From the NCBI RefSeq assembly GCF_001723175.1, contig NC_064650.1, forward strand, positions 5,806,234-5,870,233: a stretch of DNA of 64,000 nt, given 5' to 3'. The position numbers were made by a program, and so were the translations under genes. The stretch comes from Penicillium oxalicum (lineage: Eukaryota; Ascomycota; Eurotiomycetes; Eurotiales; Aspergillaceae). The stretch's first letter is position 1; each line of letters begins with the position of its first letter. Below the pieces are notes generated by a model that was given only the letters and a program-made list of their open reading frames with translations, was not told the DNA's origin and made no database searches. Shown here in pieces: positions 11,626 to 24,137 of this stretch.

Positions 11626-14600
11626 ATGGCCCATCCGCGACCCGGCTCGTCGCAATCCTCGCGCACGCAGACCCCAGATCGGCTGCAGTCCCCTTCCGTC
11701 GGCGAGGTGCACAATCCATACGCGGTCAGCGAACCTTTACAGGTAAGTCACAACCTGGACCATCAGTGCCGGAATCACGACCAGCAGCCTTCCGGCGATG
11801 ATCGTCCAGCCTCATCACCAGGGCCGTTCCCAATCGGAACAGAGCCCCAAGCGGTGGTCCGGGGACACACATCAAGCTAACAGGGGTCTTCCCGCCCACT
11901 AGAACGAATACGGCCACGAAGAAAAGAACTATCTGACCGAAAGCTCCCAATCGCTTCTTTACCCCAGTCAACCCAGCCCGCTCGGTGACTCTTTTGATGA
12001 ACGATACACTTCCTCCGAATCTTTACGGCGATACACTCTGCAAGATCCTGGAGCTGCCGTCTTTCACGATGGCTCACATCCGGATCCTGCGGTCGCGACG
12101 GGCTTCTTCCCCTCCCAGTCGGGGGTGTCCACGCCCATGTCGGAGACGCCATCCGAGGCTTGGCAGCACCGCCAACAGACCGCCGCATCGGGTCTGCGCC
12201 GCTATCCTACCCGCAAGATCAAATTAGTGCAAGGGTCCGTGTTGAGTGTGGACTATCCGGTCCCGAGTGCCATCCAGAATGCCATTCAACAGGAGTATCG
12301 AGAGTCGGAGGAAGGGTTTCCGGAGGAGTTCTCGCACCTTCGCTGTAAGTGCGGAAATCGAACATCACAACCAATAGGTCTCAAAGGGACCGATGCCAAA
12401 GAAGAACCGCGTCACTGATATCCCTCGTGCACCTAGATACGGCGGCAACCTGTGACCCGGATGAATTCACCCTGCGCAATGGATACAATCTCCGTCCGGC
12501 GATGTACAACCGACATACCGAGCTATTGATCGCGATCACTTACTACAACGAGGATAAAGTTCTCACCGCTCGAACACTCCATGGCGTCATGCAGAACATT
12601 CGCGATATCGTGAACCTGAAAAAGTCTGAGTTCTGGAACAAGGGGGGCCCGGCCTGGCAGAAGATTGTGGTTACCTTGGTATTTGACGGTATCGATCCCT
12701 GCGACAAGAACACGCTGGACATGCTCGCAACGATTGGTGTCTACCAAGATGGTATCATGAAGCGATCCGTGGATGGACGAGAGACCGTCGCTCATATTGT
12801 AAGACTCACTTGAAAACAAAAACCTTCACTCGGTCCGGACAACTAAGATGAACCCCCCCCCCCCCCCCTTTGCGGCTGGACCGAACCTCGTTTGGCGCAG
12901 TCTGCTGACCTTTGATATAGTTCGAGTACACCACTCAGCTCTCCGTCACGTCGAGCCAGCAACTGATTCGTCCCCACGGCGACGAGTCCACGAATCTGCC
13001 TCCAGTGCAAATGATCTTTTGCCTAAAGCAGAAAAATAGCAAGAAGATCAACTCCCATCGATGGTTGTTCAACGCATTTTGTCGCATTCTCAACCCGGAA
13101 GTGGTGATTCTGATTGATGCCGGTACGAAACCGGGCAAGAAATCGCTACTAGCTCTCTGGGAATCCTTCTACAATGACAAGAACCTCGGCGGATCCTGTG
13201 GTGAGATCCATGCGATGCTGGGCAAAGGATGGAAAAACTTGATGAATCCCCTGGTCGCAGCGCAGAATTTTGAGTATAAAATCTCAAACATTCTGGATAA
13301 GCCGCTAGAATCGGCTTTTGGCTATGTGTCTGTGCTGCCCGGTGCCTTCTCAGCATATCGCTACCGTGCGATCATGGGTCGTCCTCTCGAACAGTATTTC
13401 CACGGCGATCACACCCTCTCGAAACAACTCGGCAAAAAAGGTATCGAAGGTATGAACATCTTCAAAAAGAACATGTTCCTTGCCGAGGATCGCATTCTGT
13501 GCTTCGAGCTGGTGGCCAAGGCAGGCTTTAAATGGCATCTCACCTACGTCAAAGCATCCAAGGGAGAAACAGACGTACCCGAAGGTACCGCGGAATTTAT
13601 TGGCCAACGACGGCGCTGGCTTAACGGATCTTTCGCGGCCAGTCTCTACGCGATGATCCACTTCAGTCGCATTTACAAGAGTGGACACAACCTAATCCGC
13701 CTCTTCTTCCTTCACATTCAAATGGTCTACAATTTTGTGGGCCTAGTCATGACCTGGTTTTCATTGGGTATGTTTTCCACTTCAAAATCTCTCTGTTTTG
13801 CTGCTGAAAGGCTCGAGTGGCTGTGGATCATTTGCTAATACCGCATTGACAGCATCGTTCTGGTTGACCACGTCTGTGATTATGGATCTTGTGGGTACCC
13901 CAAGTGAGAGCAACCGTAACAAAGGGTGGCCGTTCGGCAACGAAGCCACCCCGATCGTGAATAATTTCTTGAAATATGGATATGTCTTCTTCTTGATGCT
14001 CCAGTTCATCTTGGCCCTGGGTAACCGACCGAAAGGGTATGTGGAAATCTAACTTTCTTTTGTTTCTCACCCCCTATGGTCACTCCCGTGTTTTCTGACC
14101 CAGACAGATCTCGCTTGTTCTACACGCTTTCCTTCTTATATTTCAGCATTATTCAGTCTTACATCCTGGTCTTATCCTTCTACCTGGTCAAAAACGCCTT
14201 TACTGGAGGAACGTTGGACTTTGATCTGAGTCAAGGCGTTGGCGCCTTTCTCTCCTCATTCTTCAGCTCCTCCGGTGCCGGCATCGTTCTGATTGCCTTG
14301 GTGTCTACCTATGGCTTCTATTTCCTTGCCAGTTTCCTGTATATGGACCCCTGGCACATGTTCACATCTTCTTGGGCATACTTTGGTGGCATGACTTGTT
14401 CCATCAATATCCTGATGGTGTATGCCTTCTGCAACTGGCACGACGTGTCCTGGGGCACCAAGGGCTCGGACAAGAGCGAGGCGTTGCCAGAAGCCCAGAC
14501 CAAGAAGGACGATACCAAGTCCAACTTCATCGAAGAAGTGGACAAGCCGCAGGCCGATATTGACAGCCAATTCGAGGCCACTGTCAAACGTGCGCTGGCG

Positions 14601-15003
14601 CCGTTTATCCCTCCCGAGGAAAGCCACGAGAAGAGTATGGATGATTCATACAAGGCGTTCCGTACGAACCTTGTCCTTCTTTGGATCTTTAGCAATCTCA
14701 TCTTGACGCTGTGCATTACTAGCGAAGGGATTGATCGATTCTGCTTGACTGTAAGTCTCCTCTCTGGCTTTTTTGTTTTGTCTTTTCCGGGTCTTCTCTT
14801 CCCATCGAGCCCACTTCAACCGAATTGACTATACGCGACGGGCAAAATCTGACTCGAATCCCTAGAATAAATCGACGGTTCGCACCGCCAACTACTTCGC
14901 GGCCATTCTGTGGACGACGGCAGGCCTGTCAATTTTCCGATTCCTTGGCTCCCTTTACTTCCTTGCCAAGTCCGGCATTCTCTGCTGTGTCTCTCGTCGC
15001 TGA
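11626..15003 (+). CDS. class III chitin synthase
   Basis: Plasma-membrane glycosyltransferase that polymerises UDP-N-acetylglucosamine into chitin at growing hyphal tips. Seven exons (11626-11742, 11903-12344, 12437-12798, 12921-13767, 13853-14036, 14108-14750, 14866-15003) give 910 aa, close to the usual 900-920 for class III. The order is: a disordered N-terminus; a catalytic domain with [20 protein letters not shown] (near 495) and the signature [10 protein letters not shown] (536-545); then a multi-span C-terminal half. The signature [18 protein letters not shown] and [15 protein letters not shown] match class III (ChsB of A. nidulans; ChsC/ChsG of A. fumigatus) rather than class I/II. 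Every splice join keeps phase. The intron before exon 4 contains a run of 16 C. The C-terminus is [21 protein letters not shown]. The class assignment rests on remembered family features. Confidence 0.95.
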
Positions 15004-15846
15004 ATGGCTGAACCTGTTTCTGCCACATTATTGTACCTGTGTCTCAAATATTTCTTTTCCATGTACATATGTCATTGTTGACCCAGCCTGTTGACTGATT
15101 ATAACATGTATTATGAGTTTTCAACCATCAAAAGCATAATCCTTGCCATTTATGTGAAATCACACTCACACTATGCTTGCGGAGGCGATGATATGTGTGG
15201 CTGGTGCATTCCACCTGTGGGCGATGGAAGTCCATACTCCTTGTATGAAAATGGAGATGGTGGCAAAGCTAAAACCCCGAGGCATTCTACCTGGGCTTCC
15301 GATCTTGTTTAGAATCTGCATGCACTCTTGACTTGCCCCAGTTGGAATGCATCTGCTCAAGTAAACGTTGTCGAAGATCATCCAAGATGGAACATTGAAC
15401 CACAGTCAAGAGCACGGATGACCCTTTAAATCAAGTCAACATGTTACTTTGCGGGACCTGTGCATGTCTCCGAGAGAAATGATCATTTTTAATCAAAATA
15501 ATCTATACATTAAAAGAGGTAGCTAAGCTCATCATGAAAATCAACAAGATAACACCAAGGACATGTAATGAATGGTATATGAGAATCGACATAGAACCAT
15601 CCGTATGCTCCGTCTACCCAACGCCTCTAAAAAGGACAACAACAAAAAATGAACATGAAACATGGCTCCCCCACTTGCACCCGCCAAAAAAAAAGATCCA
15701 TCGGAATCGAAGAATTGGCAAATGACTTGGTTCCAAATGTTGTTTGCGAAGAGTTGGGGGGGGGGGGGGGGGGGGGGGAAGGAAAAGTGAGATGAGCAAA
15801 AAGCTCGTGTGGCAGCGTCGCCGCATGATTTGGTTTCGTTCCGCGA
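15004..15846. other. convergent 3' region with a 23-base G tract
   Basis: Shared 3' flank of the converging chitin synthase and MFS genes. It contains a run of 23 G on the plus strand (15756-15778) just past the MFS stop codon. No gene was seen. Confidence 0.6.
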
Positions 15847-17694
15847 TTACCGGAATGATTCACGGGTGTGGACACGGTCAATGTTATAAGGATTACCCTC
15901 GTAGGTTGAAATCCGTTGAATCTGGGACATGCGCGTGTCGACGCGGGACAGAGGGCGATCCAGGGAGAGTCTTTCGGCAACGGTATCTTTGTCCAAGGCG
16001 TGGGATGTCACCGTGGGGTCTTCCTTGGCTGCGGAAGGAACACGAGTCATGGCTTCATCCATGGTGGATTGATCACCCTCGTCGTCTTCGGGAGAAACCA
16101 CCTCTGTTGTGTTGGCGGTGGCCATTCCCTTGAGCAGATTCTGCACAAAGGCCTCAGACTGAGCGGAGTACTTGCAGTGCTTACGGATCGCCAGGCCCTT
16201 CTTGTACAGGATGAAGGGGAAAGGCACACAGATCAAGGCCAGGAAGGCGGGGATACACGCCGCCCAGTGGATGCCCAAGTTCTTGAACATGTAGCTGGTG
16301 AAGAGAGGGAAGGCGAAACCAAAGAGGGATCGCAGTAACGAGTTGGCCGCCAGTACCGACGCGGCGAAAATTGTGTAGGCGTCAATGAGGTAGTTGAACA
16401 CACTCAGGAACACGAGGACCATGCCAAAGCCGAAAGGAACTCCGGCAGCAATGCTCGCAAGCCAGTGCACCGAGGGCGAGTTGGTCCAGGCGAACCAGAA
16501 AAGTCCAATCGGGAGGGCCACCGAGGCGATCATGCAGGGAGGCAGACGGCTCTCGGGGGGGGAGTAGCCCCCGTTCTTTTGGAGGAGCTTGGTATACCGG
16601 CTGTTCTCGGGAATGGAGTAGGCGATGGCGGCCAACATGCCGATCATCACGCCCAGGAAGGCCAATGCAGATACGCCCTGGTTCCATCCGCGATGGAGTT
16701 GATAGACGATAGGGAAAGCGCCGAACAGCATGTAAAGCGTGCCGTAGATGATGGCGAGATAGATGGAAAGCAGCATCACAATGGGCTCGCTGAAGAGAAG
16801 GATGAAAGGGCGGGAAAGGGCGGTCTTCAAGGCTTCCTTGGGGACAGGGCGACCTTGGTCAATGTCGAGCTTGCTCACGTACACTTTGCCGGTCATCTTG
16901 GAGAGAGTCTTGGCTCGCTGGCGAAGGAGAACGGGGGCGTACGTCTCTGGCTTGAGTGCTGCTCCGCAAATCCACATCACGGCGCACAGGATGCTCAGCA
17001 GGCCCATCACCCACTTCCATCCCGCCTTCATACCCAAGAAACCACCGGCGATGGGCCCAATGACGGGGCCCAAGAAGGGAGCCAGTGCGAAGGCCGACAA
17101 CGCCAGTCCTCGCTCCTGAGCTAGGAACATGTCGGCAATCACGCCGCCGGAGTTGGTGAAGGGGGACGACCCAAAGGCGCCGGCCAGGAATCGAAAGATC
17201 AGCAGGGATGCACTGTTTTTAGCTCCAATGGTCGCTGCGCAGAAGACCGTCAAGCCGCAGTAGGTCGAGATAAAGACAAGCTGACGACCGTACAATTCAC
17301 TCATGGGCGCCCAGATCAGGGGACCCAAGGCAAAGCCCAAGACGTACAGCGAAACACCCAAGGTCGCGACTTCAGTGTCGATGTGGAATTCGCGCTGAAT
17401 CTGAAGGATACCGCCAGTGTATGCCGAAGAGACCAAGGCCACCACTAGAGTCTCCATGGCCGCAACCATGGTGATTCCCCATTTCATGGGCTTGCTCAGT
17501 TGAGTAGGGTTGCGAAAGTCCTTGGGCATCCATTGCACGGCATACGGATCATCCTCAGTCCCCGACCCAGCGTAGGGATGGTCGTAGACCTCTTGTGTAA
17601 TCGCGCCGGGTTGAGTGACCATGCGCCAGAAAGGGATGGACTGTGGCAGTGAAGATCCAGGGCCCGAGGCCTCTGTCTTCAATTCTGTCGTCAT
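15847..17694 (-). CDS. MFS multidrug transporter, DHA1 (12-span) family
   Basis: Single-exon, 615-aa proton-coupled drug antiporter of the plasma membrane. A conserved cytosolic N-tail (DDPYAVQWMPKDFRNP) precedes the first span. MFS motif A is seen as GPLIWAPMSELYGRQ, and antiporter motif C as GPVIGPIAGGFLG, which points to DHA1 drug export rather than uptake. About twelve hydrophobic spans end near FPFILYKKG, followed by a roughly 100-residue hydrophilic tail rich in S/T/D/E. The ATG at 17694 (MTTELKTEAS) was chosen. An in-frame extension to 17970 has no family-like sequence and probably lies in the leader. The long C-terminal tail is longer than in many relatives. Candidate substrates (azoles, polyamines, toxins) cannot be told apart. 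Confidence 0.92.
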   Translation of the reverse strand: MTTELKTEASGPGSSLPQSIPFWRMVTQPGAITQEVYDHPYAGSGTEDDPYAVQWMPKDFRNPTQLSKPMKWGITMVAAMETLVVALVSSAYTGGILQIQREFHIDTEVATLGVSLYVLGFALGPLIWAPMSELYGRQLVFISTYCGLTVFCAATIGAKNSASLLIFRFLAGAFGSSPFTNSGGVIADMFLAQERGLALSAFALAPFLGPVIGPIAGGFLGMKAGWKWVMGLLSILCAVMWICGAALKPETYAPVLLRQRAKTLSKMTGKVYVSKLDIDQGRPVPKEALKTALSRPFILLFSEPIVMLLSIYLAIIYGTLYMLFGAFPIVYQLHRGWNQGVSALAFLGVMIGMLAAIAYSIPENSRYTKLLQKNGGYSPPESRLPPCMIASVALPIGLFWFAWTNSPSVHWLASIAAGVPFGFGMVLVFLSVFNYLIDAYTIFAASVLAANSLLRSLFGFAFPLFTSYMFKNLGIHWAACIPAFLALICVPFPFILYKKGLAIRKHCKYSAQSEAFVQNLLKGMATANTTEVVSPEDDEGDQSTMDEAMTRVPSAAKEDPTVTSHALDKDTVAERLSLDRPLSRVDTRMSQIQRISTYEGNPYNIDRVHTRESFR

Positions 17695-20618
17695 GGCGAG
17701 TTGATGCCCTGCTCTCGCAGAAAGAATGTTGCAATGAAAGTCGAGGTAGATCCGGATCGCACAACGGATCGGTCGATGTGGTGCGTGCACTACGTGAACA
17801 ATCTCCTTTCTACCTGCCGGTTGCTGTTTGAAGAGAAAGTCGGTCGGTTGACGAAGACCGAACGAAAGGGATAGTCCTGAAGAAGAGAATGGCGAACGAG
17901 TGGCGGGCCCATTGCTTTTGTTTAACCCGAGGAAGTAGACAGGAGAACAAAGTGGGCTCCATACCGTCAATTTGCAGAATATTCCGGACCCTCATGTTCC
18001 AGATTTTTCTCTCTCTCTTTTTTTTTTCATGATTCCTAAAGCCAAACTCGATTCCAGATCATGCATAAGCCAGAGATAGACAAGACCTTGGTGCACAGTG
18101 CAAGATTTGTTGCATTACTGCAAATTAGGCGGGCATGAAACCTGAGATCCACCTGAGCGACGCCGGAGGATTTGCTGGAAAAGGCACATGGCGACGTCTG
18201 GCCAGTGGGTCAAACCCGACGGATGGTCCTCAACGCCGTCGGAGATCGGGATGTTGTTGGCGTGCACTTCCAATTCTGCGCGATCGTTGCCGGGCAATGT
18301 GACCCACAGAAGTAGACAAATGGTGGCCAAGGCAGGATCTCAACTTTTTCAGTGAGGCAAAAGACCTGATCTGTGATGGCGGGAAATACGTTGATTTGTG
18401 AGGTCAGCCGTGGGGATTTGCAATGGTGTGCAAGACATGAGAAAACAGTGATCCCATTTTGTCTAACGAAGATCAAGTGCAACCGCTCTGGAGAATCTAA
18501 TGATACATGAATTCAGAGGTGAATTGTCTGATCGGACGCTGTACGGTCAAGCACCATCGAAGAAACAAGATGGTCGCACTCGAAGACCATCACGTCCAGC
18601 TCCCGACGTTCCTAAATTCGGCCCGATTTCCTACCGGCTGGACCGAATTCAAGCCTGCGGGTCCACTGATTGGCTGCCGAGTCGTTCCATTGGATTGGAC
18701 AGGGGCAATGTGGCGCCGGTTAGTGGAGCCAGAGCCGCCCAGACGTGGCGGCCGGAAATTGAAATCGTTCTCTCCTCTTGTACCGAGGCAAAGTCTTCGT
18801 CGCGACAAGCCCTTGCATGTTCACTAGGGCTGAACACTCCGTTTGGTGATTGATCACAACCGAGAAGTCAGATTAGCAATCATCGAGACTCAAGTTTGAT
18901 CACCCCACTCGAGCTCTATCCTTGACTAATCATGTCCCCCTCACGTCGGTTCCAACCTCGGCTGTCGACCCAGCACCGGTCAGAGCATACGTCCTTGGTC
19001 CTCGCGAAATTTCCTGCCTGTGCATTGTGAGACTTTGATGAGGCATCTATCCTTGGCACGGGGGTTTCCCAATTATGTACCTCGACTGACGGTTGGAGAC
19101 GCTGAATTTGCAAAAAAATGAGATCTAATCACAGAGAATAAGGTAGATACGAAGTACGTAGTAGACACTCAGAGGAGAGATTCCAGCACAGCACTCTCCC
19201 GAGTTGCATGAACTGGTCAGAGTCCGACCGAGTCATGGGCACCTCCTATTATTGTTGGTTTTATTTCTCCCCCCTCTTGTCCTGATTGACTCCTATTCCC
19301 TTTTGTTCCTGTTCCGGTCAAGGGGCTCTTCAGTTTTTTCATGGAATTTTCTACCGAGGCAAACTTCGAGGCGTGAGAGCGACCAATGATTGCTTGGAAA
19401 TCGTCCTGCATCTCCACCGGGCTAGATGGAGTCAATCTTCAAGAGTAGCATCTCCCACGTGGCAAGACGAGATGATGGTGTCATTGTTTCAAATCATGGT
19501 ACACATGAAATATATGGGTCATTTCGCTTTTCAGGCCAGAGGGCACTGCTCACAAGTATTGTCGCCGTCTTTCAACTAGGCAAGGTGCACGCTCTGAGCA
19601 ACTGATTGAGTTCCCTGGGCCCACCGGCCATCCGCCTAGGCTCCCTTCACTTTCAATCAATCCACTTTCCAAATCAACTAAAAACTACGTCTGGACCACC
19701 ATCCCAACGGGAAAATAGCCTTATCGCTTACAGCCTTATCGGAAACCTTACGGCGAAACGCTCTTCAACGTGATCACTCCGGCGTGGTGCAAAGTCCATG
19801 GGTACCTCTATGGGAAACACTGTTATCGTTACAACCGAAAATGTCGCTCAGCGCAGATAATTCTGCAGGTGCAATGGTTCGCTTCTTATGGCTTCGCCAC
19901 TGAGGTGGCTCATCTCTTCATCGGTGATGACCTATACAACCAACCAAGTGGATGGCAAACGGGTAGGGTTACTGGTCGACCGTGCCATTCGAAACTGGAG
20001 CACAGCCGTCCTCTCTGCTCCCATCAACATGGTGAATTCGGTACATGTCGATGCAACTGCTGCGGCAGACTTTGATTTGATAGGTTTTCAAGTCTGATAG
20101 AACCATGGAGAATGAAGCAGACGATCCTGGGAGTCCACCGTTGGGAATCAGGCAAATATTGCATGAGGGGGGATTCCACTTCCATCTCACCCCGCTGGTC
20201 ATTTTGTATACGTCTGACTGGCTGTCTGAGCAGTCGCTCCTGCAACAATCGCCCTTATGTTCATTTGAGGCATTGGAACGGCGTGTGATCAGAGAGGAAG
20301 TTAAACCCTTCGTCCAGGTGAAGAAATGCGTGCTCAGGCTACACTGCGGTACTTGGTCCTCGCTCACAGACTCCGCAGAACTCCGGACTAGAGCGGGAGA
20401 TACTACGTCTACGAGACAAGTTTGCCTCCTCGAGCATGTATTGTGCTCCCGATGGAAATGAGTCTCGAGAGTTCTTTTCAAATGATTCAGCCATACCCCT
20501 CTCCACCAACTCCGCGATGAGGGATGTACTCATGAACGGGTCAAATCAAACATTCCTGGTCATTGGAATGTGCGTCTCGTCTTTCAGATGGTGCTCATCG
20601 ATTTCCCCGACATCCCAA
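17695..20618. other. 2.9-kb intergenic region
   Basis: This is the promoter of the MFS carrier on the left and the 3' flank of the aldolase on the right. Several 60-170 residue open frames occur on both strands. None shows a known motif, start context or plausible splice pairing. Confidence 0.5.
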
Positions 20619-21608
20619 CTACAAGCTCTTCTCGATTGCACCCACCTCGGCCATAGTCTTGTGAACAGTCTCCTTGGCTGCCGGTCCCACGGGCTCGTAC
20701 GGATGGCGCGGGTGAAGCAGTTCTTCTGCACCCGCAATCTCCGCCAGGGGAGCTGTCCAGTAGGCCACGGCATATTTGGTCGAGGCAATCCCACTCTTGA
20801 TCGCACTCTCAGCCAGAGCCGCTTGCCCCTGAAGCTTCCAGGCCTTGTCGCGATCCCCTTGTTGGTAAAGCGTGTAGATGCGCGAGGCCGTCTTGGGAAA
20901 GACATTGGCAAAGGCTGCGATGCAACCCGCACTACCTGCCGCGAGTCCTCCAATGAGAAAGTCCGACTGACCTCCAAAGGTAGCAAACTCCGCCGGCGTG
21001 AACGTCGTCGCCAGTCGAGTGATCTTCCCCACCGAGCCACATGTGAGCTTCACACCGACCACGTTCGATCGTCCATTGGGGTTGGAAGCGGCCGACTCGC
21101 GCACGATGGCCGTGATGGTCTCGGAGTCCATGTCAACCCCGTTGCACACACCGGGAAAATTGTACAGCACAACGGGGAGCGGAGACTGGGCTGCGACTTG
21201 GGCGAAGAATCGCTTGACGACCGTCATGTTGGTCGCTTTACCAAAGTAGGCGGGAGGGAGTACGAGGACGTAGTTGGCACCGGCGGCGGCGGCATCCCGA
21301 GCCAGTTCCAGAGTCTGCTTGGTCGAGTGAGCGCCCACGCCGGCCATTAGTGGGAAGTGAGGTCCCACGGCCGCGCGCGCGGTGGCGATCAACTGGGCGC
21401 GTTCCTTCCGCGTCAACAAAAAGGCCTCTGAGTTGGTGCCCAAAATGACCAGCCCTGCCAGGCCTGTCTGTGACAGGTAGGCAAAGTACCGTGACTGCGC
21501 GGAGAGGTTCAGGGCGTCTGACTCGCGGTCGAAGAAGGTGACGGCAGGACACCAGACCCCCGCGGGGGGAACGTGCGGCTGAGGGGAGATTGTAGATGAG
21601 GAGCTCAT
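20619..21608 (-). CDS. DapA-family 2-keto-3-deoxy sugar acid aldolase
   Basis: A 329-aa, single-exon class I (Schiff-base) aldolase or lyase of the dihydrodipicolinate synthase/N-acetylneuraminate lyase family. Visible landmarks are the substrate-carboxylate loop GTNSE (57-61), the catalytic tyrosine in VLYNFPG (Y149) and the Schiff-base lysine in VVGVKLTCG (K187). Fungi make lysine by the aminoadipate route, so true DHDPS is unlikely. Known fungal members cleave 2-keto-3-deoxy-L-galactonate (GaaC, pectin galacturonate pathway) or L-2-keto-3-deoxyrhamnonate (LraD), or act as 4-hydroxy-2-oxoglutarate aldolase. The sequence alone does not choose. No signal peptide is seen, so it is cytosolic. 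No other pathway gene is adjacent. Confidence 0.9.
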   Translation of the reverse strand: MSSSSTISPQPHVPPAGVWCPAVTFFDRESDALNLSAQSRYFAYLSQTGLAGLVILGTNSEAFLLTRKERAQLIATARAAVGPHFPLMAGVGAHSTKQTLELARDAAAAGANYVLVLPPAYFGKATNMTVVKRFFAQVAAQSPLPVVLYNFPGVCNGVDMDSETITAIVRESAASNPNGRSNVVGVKLTCGSVGKITRLATTFTPAEFATFGGQSDFLIGGLAAGSAGCIAAFANVFPKTASRIYTLYQQGDRDKAWKLQGQAALAESAIKSGIASTKYAVAYWTAPLAEIAGAEELLHPRHPYEPVGPAAKETVHKTMAEVGAIEKSL

Positions 21609-24085
21609 GTTGATGATGGATCACGGAACAGCGTCGAGGTGAGAGGTTGATGCGAACTATCAAGAAGAGCAAGCAGAGACACCAAAGAAGATGGGAGTGT
21701 TGCACAATACAGAGACAGCCTGATAGACATCTCAAAACACTGACCGAGTGATCCTCATGGTGTTACCCCTCAATCCCCGCAGCTCTCAAGCACCCGCAGA
21801 AAACTATTCGCCAGATCAATTCACACCACACCAGGATCCGAAAAAGATCAGCATCCTGAAGGAGCCCTTGACTGTTCCGTGGGTAAACCCCAATCAATAG
21901 GCATCTTCGTGACTGGCCCGCATCACGGCTGGCGTGGCCGACTGTTGATTATACTGCTTAATATCGGAAGAGCCAGCCGAGAAATACATCAATGGAGGAT
22001 GGACAACGTTCGGCCCTGCCGAGCACCGACGGGACAGATGCGGGGAAGCTCGGCCTATCTCCGACTGGGCGGTTGATAAACGAGCATCGCTTTGCGATTG
22101 CACCTATCAAACCCGGCTAGGGATAGTATATTTATGTTTGACTGCTGCCTGTCATTCCTCCCAACAGATAGAATTTTGTAGACCCACCATAGCATACACA
22201 ACTAGAAAAGAGGTTGATGATAAAGTGTACCCGACACGCTGTGATAGGTTCAAACCACGTCTGACGTAGAGATTTCTAAACACAAGGAAAGATACACTGG
22301 TTCGCGAAACGTGTGAACCTCGAGTAACAGATTGACCGATCCGCAAGATCAAATGTGACCTTGGTGTTGGCAAATGGAAGTATGGAAATGAACTCGCTAT
22401 TGATGACATCCAGTCTGACATAAGAGCTCATGAAACAGCAACTGTGCCAATACCAACACGCCTGTGATATGGAGAACAGCCGTAAGCACTTCCTCATAGA
22501 GAGCATGTCTTTGCGCCCTCAAGCCTAATTTTTGGTTACTTCTCGTCGGCAGAACCTAATATATGTTCAACAGTCCATGACCGCAGAAAGAGAAACAACT
22601 GTAGGTGTGCGCGTCTACACGTTCCAAGCTTGGGATAGCACCGTGACCCCCAGTACCGCCGGGCTGGGCCGATATATATTTATGAGAATTACGTGACTGC
22701 CCGGGTCTTCCACCTCAACCATACGTGGTTTGAGCACCCAGAACAGAGGGACCCCTCTGATATAAGATGACTAGAATGACTGAGTGACAAAAAAAACCAT
22801 CTCATTTACGAGGCCACCGTCAATGAAAACCAAGGCTGGCGCATTATCGCCTAGGCTCTTTCCACGAAAAGATTTCTCACCAGGCAAAAGCTGGAGAAAA
22901 ACACACTATTCTATCGCAACATGAATGAAGCCACTCGGCGAAAGTTACAAATGAGTGAGCCTACCTCACGGATCGAGCCGCTTATCGTAATGCAATATGA
23001 ATACACCAAAGGAGCACCCGTAAGACGCTCAGTAGAAAGGTGGGTTCAGCTCTATCCCACTCGAGGGATTGCATATCAGTCATTGTTCAAGAGTGATATC
23101 GCCACACGCATACTGCCTGCATTAATTGGAGAGTTTGAACAGAGCCGTCGGGTCAGGTAGTCAGGGCCACACGAGCGAGGATAATTTTCAAGAGCTAAGA
23201 TAGCCCCTCTTCGAAATTGCACTCGGCATGGGCATCCAACTGAGCACTTTTGCGACGTCTGCCACCATAAAGGCTCTCGTCGCGCCGGGGAAGTAGAAAA
23301 AAAAAACGACCCTGACCACAGATTGGAGCCTTTCTTCTTATTTTTGGGTTTCAAATTTGGTAGGTAAACCCTTGTTTTCACCAGCATCCGACTTTGTCAC
23401 AGCTCGTCAAATTGCGCCTCCCGGCCGCCTGCCACGACAAGGATCGATAGCGGGATTTCAAAACAGCCGGCGGTCTTGGAAATTACTAGTTCTCGCCCGC
23501 ATTGTATCGCCGCGAGCGGACATGACATTGTATCTCACATGGATTCCCAACGAGATTGCGGGCTCGGCGGCCCTAGCAAATATCAGAACCCTGTCCAGGG
23601 AGGCGTGGGCCGGGGCGTGGCCCATCGGCATACCGTCATTGTACACTTCCTAAACAACGGGATGCGGTGTTCTGCACGCTCTGATTCGGGCCTGTCTCCA
23701 TCCAGCTCAACGCGAGAGTTTCTCACACAATCGCCATCGCTGTGTTAAGGATGGTAGCGCGCATGACGCGGAGCGCGCAGAACTGCATGTTGTCGTACAC
23801 GTTCCCAGGTCTCAGTCGTCCCACTGGTCGTGCAGCCGTCATCTCCTTGCCTGGGGTTGAGAGGCTGGCCAACTCAGTGGAGAAGGGGGGCCAGTGGAGA
23901 CCGGTCTTGGAGTCAGGGCCATGGGCAATCCATTAGCATATCAAAATCCGAAATGATGAATTTCCCAACAGAGCCGTGAGTGGCAAAATCGCCCGCTGAT
24001 TCAGAAACTTAATCGCCCCGCCAGTTGGTCCCTAGAGCGAGAAGAGAAGCTGGAAGGGACGCATTTACCCCGGATTCTCGTCCCT

Positions 24086-24137
24086 GGATCAATTGTCAAT
24101 TCTGAATCACAGGATCAATTGTCACTTCTGAATCACA
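24086..24137. repeat. 26-bp tandem duplication
   Basis: Two head-to-tail copies, beginning GGATCAATTGTCA, at 24086-24111 and 24112-24137. They differ at one base (A in the first copy, C in the second). It is a local duplication with no gene attached. Confidence 0.85.

Noticed and set aside
17695..17970. N-terminal extension of the DHA1 carrier by 92 residues.
   Set aside because: It has no family-like sequence; MTTELK at 17694 is followed at once by the conserved N-tail.
19969..20481. Minus-strand 170-codon frame.
   Set aside because: No recognisable motif, and it overlaps a plus-strand frame of the same quality.
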